From positions 1-23,307 of the forward strand of contig JBMQEM010000101.1 in the NCBI GenBank assembly GCA_049363815.1: a stretch of DNA of 23,307 nucleotides, written 5' to 3'. Every line of letters begins with the position of its first letter. The stretch's first letter is position 1. Made by a program: the position numbers and the translations under genes. Under the pieces are notes generated by a model. That model was not told where the DNA came from. It saw only the letters and a program-made list of their open reading frames with translations, and did no database searches. Of this stretch, positions 8,721 through 15,229 are shown in pieces. The stretch is from JADKIH01 sp049363815 (GTDB lineage: Bacteria; Bacteroidota; Bacteroidia; AKYH767-A; 2013-40CM-41-45).

Positions 8721-8826
8721 CCCTATTTAACGATGTATATTTAATAATGAAAGAATGTTTAAAGCAAATCTTATACTAAAAACCAAAATATCTTTACAGA
8801 AAAAATAATTCAAAATTTTATCCTGG

Positions 8827-9210
8827 ATGAATAAAGATGATTTAAAAGATCGTACAAAGAAGTTCTCAATTGCCATTTTACATTTAATAGAACTAATTCC
8901 TCGTATTAAAAGTGGCAATACAATCAGTAACCAGATCATACGATCCGGAACTTCAATAGGGGCGAATTATAGAGCCGCTTGCAGAGCCAAATCAGATAAA
9001 GATTTTTTAAATAAAATTATCATTGTTGAAGAAGAGGCTGATGAGACCTTGTTTTGGCTTGAGCTGCTAATTGATTCTAAAATGATGAAAAAAGATCAAT
9101 TAGAACCATTGATTAAAGAATGCAATGAGCTTGTTGCCATATTTACAGCTTCAGGGCGAACAGTAAGAAACAGACTTGAAGCGATGAAGAAAGAAAAATT
9201 GAATTGCTGA
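8827..9210 (+). CDS. Four-helix bundle protein, S23/23S rRNA intervening-sequence family (TIGR02436-like)
   Basis: This 127-aa, all-helical, charged protein contains the family blocks RIKSGNTISNQIIRSGTSIGANYRAACRAKS (about residues 36-66), KDFLNKIIIVEEEADETLFWLELL (68-91) and a final helix with ECNELVAIFTASGRT. These match the four-helix bundle proteins first seen as ORFs inside 23S rRNA intervening sequences (Leptospira, Coxiella) and related to Avd of diversity-generating retroelements. Here it is stand-alone: no rRNA, reverse transcriptase or variable-repeat target lies in the window. It is the only + strand gene between serS and the membrane TPR gene. It is flanked by inverted repeat pairs at 8443-8720 and 9209-9392, the right one beginning in its stop codon. 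The family forms positively charged oligomers that likely bind nucleic acid, but the role of solitary copies is unknown. Confidence 0.9.
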   Translation: MNKDDLKDRTKKFSIAILHLIELIPRIKSGNTISNQIIRSGTSIGANYRAACRAKSDKDFLNKIIIVEEEADETLFWLELLIDSKMMKKDQLEPLIKECNELVAIFTASGRTVRNRLEAMKKEKLNC

Positions 9211-9227
9211 ATGCGGAATTGGGATTG
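9209..9227 (+). repeat. Island repeat R1
   Basis: GAATGCGGAATTGGGATTG, starting inside the TGA stop codon of the four-helix-bundle gene. It matches the reverse complement of 9360-9378 at 17 of 19 positions and has the same orientation as L1. Confidence 0.75.
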
Positions 9228-9359
9228 GGTGCTTACACGAGTAAATATTTCTTGGTTTACAGTGATAATTCTCTTTATTTTTATTTAGTCATTTAAAAAA
9301 ATTTAAGGAAAAATATCAATCTATTAAGAAATTAAGCTCGCATTTTCCTACAAGGCCAT

Positions 9360-9392
9360 CAATCCGAAATCCGCATTCCGAAATCCGAAATT
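9360..9392 (-). repeat. Island repeat R2
   Basis: Same type and orientation as L2. It forms an inverted pair with R1 across a 132-nt spacer. It lies about 75 bp from the 3' end of the TMTC-like gene. Confidence 0.85.
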
Positions 9393-9467
9393 ATTTAATC
9401 ACCCAATTTCAATTTTAGAATATCGAAACATCGCCCACATAGAAAACCTACTAAAATCCGAAATAAT

Positions 9468-11321
9468 TCAGCGAAGTTGATTCGCATTTTCCATTGCCTT
9501 CGATGCTTCAACAGCATTACCCGAATTTCTATATGCTTCCGAAAGTATTATATATGCCTTTTTATTATTTGGCTGAACACTTATGATCTCCTGCGACAAA
9601 GCAATGGCCGTTTCATTATGTCCCGCATGCAAATGAAAGATCGCAAGATTTTCTTTATATAAAATTTTATCCGGCTTAGCTTTTACAAGACGGGACAAAT
9701 AATAAATTGCACTATCCACTTTATTTTTGTTCTCATACAAAGCACCAAGATTGTTCAAAGCAAATTCATGTTCAGGTTCATATTTCAATGCAGTATGATA
9801 GGAATTCATTGCATTGGCAGTATCTCCTGTCATCTGATAAGTCAGTCCGAGGTTGTAGAGTGAAAAAGTATTTTCAGGAAGTATTCTCAGTGCTTCTTTA
9901 AATTCAGCTATAGCATTTCTGAAATTTTCAGCTCGTACTCTGCCATCAGAACTTGTTTCGCCTTGAATTCTGTATTGTGCAGCAAGTGCAGAATGTGCAC
10001 GGGCACTATTGGGAGAATTGATTGCCCCGGCTTCAAGGATTGTAAGATTTGATTCCCAGTCTTTATTTCTGTCGTACGACATTACTCCAAATATCAAACA
10101 AACTGCTGCAACGGTTCCAATAAGTTTCGCTTTATTTTCACCGGTAAATGTGCGGACATCTATCTTGAACAATGAGGGAAGTGCGAATCCGATTGCAATA
10201 CAAAATCCAATTGACGGTAAAAACAAAAACCGTTCAGCGAGGGTGGCTCCAAATAAAAAGAACACGTTACTTACTGGAGCCAATGTGATCAGATAGAAAA
10301 GTATTCCAAATGTAATTTCACTTTTTTTCTTGTACATCTTAATTGCAAAAACGACCATAGCCAGATGAACTACGATGGATATCCATGCAACAGGAGACGA
10401 AAGGTCAATTACTGGGATCTGATTAAATGAATAGTCCCATGTGAGATTAATAGGTACAAATAGTAATCGAAAGTAGACCCAGAGGATCTCCATCCGTGTT
10501 GCAAAACTTTCGGCGAAACCATTAGTACCATAAAGAATGTTATTTATGATATCCGCATTTTTTTCAGTCAATGCCGAGCCGACAGCGTTATTTCTCATAA
10601 AGAGAAAGAGTCCTGTAAACAAAATGAGAGGCGATAATTGAATTACAACAGTCTTTATTTTCTCATTGCATAATGCCAGTGAAACAAGCGGAAATATTGC
10701 AAGAAGTGCTACAGCTCCTTCTTTTGAAAAAATTGCCAGTGCAAATAAGAAAGCTGAAAATGCTATCCTTGCCCAGGAACGACTTTCCAATTTATTCCCG
10801 AAAAAAATTGAAAGAGACCAGACACCGAACAAAGCAGCCAATAATTCATCTCTGCTTTTTATACTTGCCACCACTTCTGTATGTATCGGGTGAAAGAGAA
10901 ACAAAGAAGTTATCACTACCGGAATCCATACACTAGACTTCGGGAATATTTTAAGTAAGAAATTAAAAAGGAGAATACACAAAAATGAAAACAGAAGTAC
11001 ATTCACAAAGTGCGCAGGTCCGAGTTTGAAACCTGTCATCTCTTTTTGTATTGCAAAAGAAAGTAATGTAACAGGCCTGTAAGGTTGTAATCCTTCTTTA
11101 TCAGAAAAACCTTCCAGACTACCTTCTGTAAAAAAACTTCCGATCGATGATACACCTTTTGCAACGGCTTTATTTTTCAGAAAAAAGAAATCGTCGTCGA
11201 GCGTAAATTTATGGGAAAGTGTATTTGAATATAAGAAAAATGCAAGTATTCCAATACATAATCGTATTGCGAATAAGGGTGCAGGTTTCGAAGAAACTTC
11301 TTTTTTCCCGGGTTTGGCCAT
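9468..11321 (-). CDS. TMTC-like polytopic membrane protein with C-terminal TPRs (putative GT-C glycosyltransferase)
   Basis: This 617-aa protein has a cytoplasmic basic N-terminus, about ten hydrophobic segments over residues 17-400, then a TPR array from about 430 to the end (SLYNLGLTYQMTGDTANAMN, FALNNLGALYENKNKVDSA and others). The first extracytoplasmic loop carries LDDDFFF (41-47), an acidic motif typical of GT-C glycosyltransferases. It is followed by QPYRPVTLLSF and HPIHTEVVASIKSRDELLAALFG. This layout matches bacterial relatives of the eukaryotic TMTC O-mannosyltransferases (DUF1736 plus TPR). It may transfer a sugar from a lipid carrier to exported proteins, but neither donor nor acceptor can be read. 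It lies 34 bp after the DUF2461 stop, probably in the same transcript. Its 3' end abuts the repeat island. Confidence 0.82.
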   Translation of the reverse strand: MAKPGKKEVSSKPAPLFAIRLCIGILAFFLYSNTLSHKFTLDDDFFFLKNKAVAKGVSSIGSFFTEGSLEGFSDKEGLQPYRPVTLLSFAIQKEMTGFKLGPAHFVNVLLFSFLCILLFNFLLKIFPKSSVWIPVVITSLFLFHPIHTEVVASIKSRDELLAALFGVWSLSIFFGNKLESRSWARIAFSAFLFALAIFSKEGAVALLAIFPLVSLALCNEKIKTVVIQLSPLILFTGLFLFMRNNAVGSALTEKNADIINNILYGTNGFAESFATRMEILWVYFRLLFVPINLTWDYSFNQIPVIDLSSPVAWISIVVHLAMVVFAIKMYKKKSEITFGILFYLITLAPVSNVFFLFGATLAERFLFLPSIGFCIAIGFALPSLFKIDVRTFTGENKAKLIGTVAAVCLIFGVMSYDRNKDWESNLTILEAGAINSPNSARAHSALAAQYRIQGETSSDGRVRAENFRNAIAEFKEALRILPENTFSLYNLGLTYQMTGDTANAMNSYHTALKYEPEHEFALNNLGALYENKNKVDSAIYYLSRLVKAKPDKILYKENLAIFHLHAGHNETAIALSQEIISVQPNNKKAYIILSEAYRNSGNAVEASKAMENANQLR

Positions 11322-11355
11322 GCACGAATATAGAAATTTAATTAATAATCAATAA

Positions 11356-12024
11356 TTAATTCCCAACATGTATAGCAGTATTTAGAAAATCCAAAAACGG
11401 TTTCATGATCTTTGCACCTTTGGCAAGTTGTTTTGGAAAATCTTTTTTCATGACCTGGGCATCGGTGAATTTATGGAATACGATATAGCTGTTAAGTTTT
11501 AGCAGATCGATGTCCGGATGATCTTTCGGGTAGCCTTTTGGTGAAGTTTTCAATGCGTATTCCTGATCGAGTCCACCATAGTAAGCTTTGAAATCTTTTT
11601 TCTTCAGTATGGATCGAATATCTTTTCCGTTATAGTCAATTTCCTGACGGATCATTTTAAGCTGATCTGCCGGTGGCATCCACATACCACCTGCTATGAA
11701 TGCCCTGCCCGGTTCTATGTGAATGTAATAGCCTGCAGTCATTGCCTTCTTACCTCCTACATTGACACTCGCTCCAAGATTATTCTTGTACGGTTTCTTG
11801 TCCTTTGAGAAACGGACATCCCGGTAGATCCGGTAGACACAATCTTTAGAGGTCAGATTTGCAAAACCTTTTTCAAACTTTACGGCTTCTTTTAAAAAAG
11901 CATCGATGAGTTCGGCGACATTATCTTTTGCTGAGATATACTTCTCTTTATTTTTTTCGAACCATTCACGGTTATTATTCTTCTTGATTGCTGTAAGAAA
12001 ACTTAGGGTTGATTTAGTGATCAT
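11356..12024 (-). CDS. DUF2461 domain-containing protein
   Basis: This 222-aa soluble protein covers a whole DUF2461 (TIGR02453) unit. It starts with a helix containing NNNREWFEKNKEKY, then has the conserved block YRIYRDVRFSKDKKPYKNNLG and the glycine-rich GYYIHIEPGRAFIAGGMW strand region. A central LKxIRQEID-type helix follows, and the end has HPDIDLLKLNSYIVFHKF. There is no signal peptide. The biochemical role of the family is unknown. It is upstream of the TMTC-like gene on the same strand (34 bp gap) and downstream of the rplU-rpmA terminator, so it starts its own transcription unit. Family assignment rests on recalled motifs. Confidence 0.85.
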   Translation of the reverse strand: MITKSTLSFLTAIKKNNNREWFEKNKEKYISAKDNVAELIDAFLKEAVKFEKGFANLTSKDCVYRIYRDVRFSKDKKPYKNNLGASVNVGGKKAMTAGYYIHIEPGRAFIAGGMWMPPADQLKMIRQEIDYNGKDIRSILKKKDFKAYYGGLDQEYALKTSPKGYPKDHPDIDLLKLNSYIVFHKFTDAQVMKKDFPKQLAKGAKIMKPFLDFLNTAIHVGN

Positions 12025-12086
12025 ATTACTATCATTTTGTAGAATTTCAAGATAAGGGATAAAGTTTTCAATGAAAAATTTCAGGC

Positions 12087-12115
12087 AAAAAAAAAGCTGC
12101 CTGTAGAGGCAGCTT
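12087..12115 (-). terminator. Intrinsic terminator of rplU-rpmA
   Basis: Perfect 9-bp stem AAGCTGCCT (12094-12102) pairing with 12107-12115 around the 4-nt loop GTAG. Read on the minus strand it is followed by an uninterrupted run of T (the A-run at about 12087-12095). It lies just after the rpmA stop at 12136, where a terminator for this operon is expected. Confidence 0.92.
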
Positions 12116-12135
12116 CTTAATATTTTAGAACTTGA

Positions 12136-12405
12136 TTATGCTTCAGCTACTTCAAGAGGAGCTACAGAAACATAACTTTTCTGATCTGCTTTTTTACGGA
12201 AAACAACTTTTCCTTCGATCAAAGAATAGATCGTATGATCTTTTCCGATTCCAACGTTAGCGCCTGGCATGTGTTTAGTGCCACGCTGACGGATGATGAT
12301 ATTTCCCGGGATCACGTGTTGACCTCCGAAGATTTTAATACCAAGGCGTTTACTATGTGATTCGCGACCGTTCCTCGAACTACCTACCCCTTTTTTATGT
12401 GCCAT
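12136..12405 (-). CDS. rpmA: 50S ribosomal protein L27
   Basis: L27 is a large-subunit protein whose N-terminal arm reaches the peptidyl-transferase centre. At 89 aa, it begins MAHKKGVGSSRNGRES directly, so there is no Firmicutes-type cleaved N-terminal extension. It continues with KRLGIKIFGGQHVIPGNIIIRQRGTK and the conserved VGIGKDHTIY block. It follows rplU by 36 bp in the usual L21-L27 order and is followed by an intrinsic terminator at 12087-12115. Confidence 0.98.
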   Translation of the reverse strand: MAHKKGVGSSRNGRESHSKRLGIKIFGGQHVIPGNIIIRQRGTKHMPGANVGIGKDHTIYSLIEGKVVFRKKADQKSYVSVAPLEVAEA

Positions 12406-12441
12406 GATCTTTAGATTTTATCAGGTTAATGACTAGTAAAA

Positions 12442-12753
12442 TTATGCTGTAATCGCGTTGATCTGAATGCGTGTCAAATCCTGACGGTGACCGCTTTGTT
12501 TCTGATAACCTTTACGACGTTTCTTTTTGAAAATGATAACTTTGTCACCACGTAAGTGACCAACGATACTTGCAGAAACCGAAGCACCTTTTACTGCAGG
12601 AGTTCCGACTTTTACCTTACCGCCGTTTTCAACCAAAACTACGTCGCTGAATTCCAGCTTTTTTCCTTCTTCGCCTTCCAGACGGTGTACAATGACCTGT
12701 TGGTCTTTTTCCACTTTAAATTGCTGTCCGGCTATGTTTACAATTGCGTACAT
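12442..12753 (-). CDS. rplU: 50S ribosomal protein L21
   Basis: L21 is a large-subunit protein that binds 23S rRNA. I place the start at the ATG at 12753, giving 103 aa beginning MYAIVNIAGQQFKVE, the canonical L21 N-terminus and usual length. The frame is open to 12846, but the extra 31 residues are hydrophobic and unlike L21, and the promoter lies within that stretch. The C-terminal block KVIIFKKKRRKGYQKQSGHRQDLTRI is diagnostic. An AGAGG sequence lies about 14 bp upstream of the ATG. It is the first gene of the rplU-rpmA operon. Confidence 0.98.
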   Translation of the reverse strand: MYAIVNIAGQQFKVEKDQQVIVHRLEGEEGKKLEFSDVVLVENGGKVKVGTPAVKGASVSASIVGHLRGDKVIIFKKKRRKGYQKQSGHRQDLTRIQINAITA

Positions 12754-12787
12754 ATTATTTCTACTTAATTCCTCTTTTTGAGGGATG

Positions 12788-12817
12788 CAAATGTAATTAA
12801 AAAAAACAATTATCAAA
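12788..12817 (-). promoter_or_regulatory. Promoter of rplU-rpmA (Bacteroidota -33/-7 type)
   Basis: On the minus strand, TTTG (12817-12814), an 18-bp spacer, then TACATTTG (12795-12788). This fits the Bacteroidota consensus TTTG / TAnnTTTG. It would start transcription roughly 25-30 nt before the L21 ATG at 12753, and it supports that shorter L21 start. Confidence 0.7.
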
Positions 12818-12830
12818 ATCGATTTAGGAA

Positions 12831-12861
12831 TTAGTTTTATGCACATATGTAAATATGTTTG
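12831..12861 (+). promoter_or_regulatory. Possible promoter of the YyaL-like gene
   Basis: An exact TAnnTTTG box (TATGTTTG, 12854-12861) lies on the plus strand. 19 bp upstream is TTAG (12831-12834), a poor match to TTTG. It is back-to-back with the rplU promoter. It implies a leader of about 90 nt before TTG 12962. Confidence 0.4.
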
Positions 12862-12961
12862 ACTATTATTAAATATTGGAATTTTGAAGGAATTTAAGGG
12901 TTTCTTCCAATTCCGGAACTGCGAATTAAAGGGAAACTTATCGATCTAAAATTTACCTAAA

Positions 12962-15082
12962 TTGTCATTATTCCGAATTCAGGTATTTGTGCAAATTGCC
13001 TTATTACTGGTAACTTGCAGGAATATGAAACAACCATCTTCGCATACAGGCGCCTCTAACCATCTTTCCGGGGAAAAGAGCCTGTATTTGCAGCAGCATG
13101 TGAATAATCCTGTGGATTGGTATCCATGGTCTGAAGATATCTGGGCAAAAGCCAAAAAGGAAAACAAACTGGTCCTGATTTCAATTGGGTACTCTTCCTG
13201 CCACTGGTGCCACGTAATGGAGAAAGAATCGTTTCTGGATTCTGCTACGGCAAAGATCATGAACGACAATTTCATCTGCATTAAAGTCGACCGCGAAGAG
13301 CGACCGGATGTAGATCACGTCTACATGAAAGCTGTTCAGCTAATGACCGGTAGTGGAGGCTGGCCTCTGAATTGTTTCACTCTGCCTGATGGAAAACCAA
13401 TTTATGGTGGCACTTACTTTCAAAATGCAACCTGGAAGGATCTGCTCCTAAAGCTTTCACAGTTCTACAAGGAGAATCCTGCACAAGCCTATAAATACGG
13501 CGAAGAATTACTTCAGGGAATTCATCATCAGGATAACAATTCAACTCTTACTGCACAAGCTTCCATTGATAAAAAAATCCTTACGTCAACTGTAGACCAA
13601 TGGAAAAATTATCTCGATAATCACGACGGTGGACCGAATCGTTCTCCGAAATTTCCGCTTCCAAACAACTACACATTTTTACTCCGCTATGCAACAGAGA
13701 ACAAAGATGAAAAACTACTGGAGCATGTAAATCTGACATTGAAAAAAATGGCTTTTGGAAGTATCTATGATCAGGTCGGCGGTGGATTTGCACGTTACTC
13801 TACTGATAGCGCATGGAAGATCCCGCACTTTGAAAAAATGTTGTACGATAATGCTCAACTCATGAGCCTGTATTCAAAAGCTTATCAGTTAAATCAGGAT
13901 CCTTTGTACAAACAGATAGTTGAAGAAACTGCTTCTTTCCTGAAGAGGGAAATGTCGGATGGAAATGGAAAATACTATTCTTCAATTGATGCCGATTCAG
14001 AAGGAGAAGAAGGAAAATTCTATGTATGGACCAAGGAAGAACTGGAAGCAATTTCATTTCCCCCTATAGCAAATGACCGGCAGAATGAATTGATCTTTGA
14101 TTATTTCAATATCAATGAAAGAGGTTTTTGGGAAAAAGAGAATTTTTTACCGGTCCGTCATCTCGAAAATGATATTCTGGCAAAAAAATATGATCTGACA
14201 ATTGAAGAATTGGGAAATTATATAGCAGAAATAAAACTAAAGCTACTCAATCAAAGAGAACACAGGATCCGTCCGGCTATTGATAAAAAAATGATCACTT
14301 CCTGGAATGCATTAATGATAACGGGACTTTGCGATGCATATCAGGCCTTTGGTGACAGCGCTTATCTGCATGAAGCCATTGCTTGCATGAAGAATATTAA
14401 ATCAAATGCATACAACAACAGTGGTCACTTGCTTCATGTAGAAAGTCAAAAAGGAAAATTCAATACCGGTTTCCTCGAAGATTATGCTTTTACTATTTCT
14501 GCGTCCATTTCCCTCTACAAAGTTACTTTTGATGAAAGCTGGCTTTATTCAGCTCAGCGGCTGACAGAAGCTGCAATTGAACATTTTTATGATTCAAAAA
14601 ACGGAATGTTCTGGTTTACTTCCAACCTTGATCATTCCCTGATTAGCCGTACCAAAGAAATTACTGACAATGTAATACCTGCCTCTAATTCTGAGATGGC
14701 TAACAATCTTTTTATTCTCGGTGAGTACTTTGATGAATTCAGGTATACTGAAATGGCCAGATCAATGCTTTCAGAGGTTACTTCTGAGATGCCAAAATGG
14801 GGTTCAGCCTATAGTAATTGGGCTAACCTGATGATGAATTTTACAACTCAGTTTAAACAAACCGTCATTTCAGGAAAGGATGCAGAAGCAAAACGGAAAA
14901 AAATTGCCTTACATTATCTGCCTAACGTTTTACTTGCAGGAAGTGTAAGTAATAGAAGCGAATTACCGCTTTTGACAAACCGTTTTGTAGCTGATAAAAC
15001 TTATATTTATGTCTGCGAAAACAAAACCTGCAAACTTCCGGTAGAAAGTACCGGAGAGGCTTTGAAACTGCTTAAATATTGA
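12962..15082 (+). CDS. Thioredoxin-domain protein, YyaL/SPATA20 (DUF255) family
   Basis: This large protein (706 aa from the TTG) has an N-terminal thioredoxin-like DUF255 domain followed by an alpha/alpha-barrel, as in YyaL and SPATA20. The block LYLQQHVNNPVDWYPW begins near residue 41, and the CxxC active site is C80-H-W-C83 (SSCHWCHVMEKESF). Later hallmarks are GSGGWPLNCFTLPDGKP, GGGFARYSTD..WKIPHFEKMLYDNAQL and ITSWNALMITGL. The start is uncertain: TTG 12962, GTG 12989 or ATG 13025 are possible, and an in-frame stop at 12947 limits extension. The upstream starts add a hydrophobic stretch ending LLLVTC (C19), which could be a lipoprotein leader; the ATG removes it. The family's biochemical role is unclear. 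It appears to be a single-gene unit with a possible promoter at 12854-12861. Confidence 0.9.
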   Translation: MSLFRIQVFVQIALLLVTCRNMKQPSSHTGASNHLSGEKSLYLQQHVNNPVDWYPWSEDIWAKAKKENKLVLISIGYSSCHWCHVMEKESFLDSATAKIMNDNFICIKVDREERPDVDHVYMKAVQLMTGSGGWPLNCFTLPDGKPIYGGTYFQNATWKDLLLKLSQFYKENPAQAYKYGEELLQGIHHQDNNSTLTAQASIDKKILTSTVDQWKNYLDNHDGGPNRSPKFPLPNNYTFLLRYATENKDEKLLEHVNLTLKKMAFGSIYDQVGGGFARYSTDSAWKIPHFEKMLYDNAQLMSLYSKAYQLNQDPLYKQIVEETASFLKREMSDGNGKYYSSIDADSEGEEGKFYVWTKEELEAISFPPIANDRQNELIFDYFNINERGFWEKENFLPVRHLENDILAKKYDLTIEELGNYIAEIKLKLLNQREHRIRPAIDKKMITSWNALMITGLCDAYQAFGDSAYLHEAIACMKNIKSNAYNNSGHLLHVESQKGKFNTGFLEDYAFTISASISLYKVTFDESWLYSAQRLTEAAIEHFYDSKNGMFWFTSNLDHSLISRTKEITDNVIPASNSEMANNLFILGEYFDEFRYTEMARSMLSEVTSEMPKWGSAYSNWANLMMNFTTQFKQTVISGKDAEAKRKKIALHYLPNVLLAGSVSNRSELPLLTNRFVADKTYIYVCENKTCKLPVESTGEALKLLKY

Positions 15083-15229
15083 ACCCTTATCTGCAATTTT
15101 TAATTGCTTACGAGGCATACTTTTTTGTAAGGTGAGTTAAAATTTTAGTCATCAGAGGCTCTCTTTTCAGTAACTGAAACCCCATAGGTATCGTATTGAA
15201 GAAAGGTCTTTAAAACCCGGTACTTCATT

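Larger units (their letters stand above)
8380..8826. other. Intergenic region between serS and the four-helix-bundle gene (447 bp)
   Basis: It contains the serS -7 box (8399-8406), repeats L1 and L2, and AT-rich sequence between them (8474-8679) in which I see no gene or RNA. A fragment GATCGAAATCCGAGATC (8610-8626) carries the AAATCCG core inside an imperfect palindrome. TATCTTTA at about 8789-8796 is a poor -7 candidate for the downstream gene. Confidence 0.6.
8440..9392. mobile_element. Candidate mobile unit: four-helix-bundle gene between two inverted repeat pairs
   Basis: The order is L1 (forward), L2 (reverse), gene, R1 (forward), R2 (reverse), so each flank can form a stem-loop and the flanks are related to each other. 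The unit sits between two minus-strand core genes (serS and the TMTC-like gene) and is the only plus-strand gene there. No transposase or target-site duplication was found, so mobility is a hypothesis resting on repeat architecture alone. Confidence 0.35.

Noticed and set aside
8827..9210. Avd component of a diversity-generating retroelement, or a 23S rRNA intervening sequence
   Set aside because: No reverse transcriptase, template/variable repeats or rRNA sequence in the window; only the protein fold family is shared.
12754..12846. Upstream extension of L21 to 134 aa
   Set aside because: The added residues do not resemble L21, and a strong promoter (12788-12817) lies inside the extension.
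15093..15107. Terminator after the YyaL-like gene (GCAATT-TTT-AATTGC)
   Set aside because: The stem is only 6 bp, AT-rich, and lacks an immediate T tract; too weak to list.
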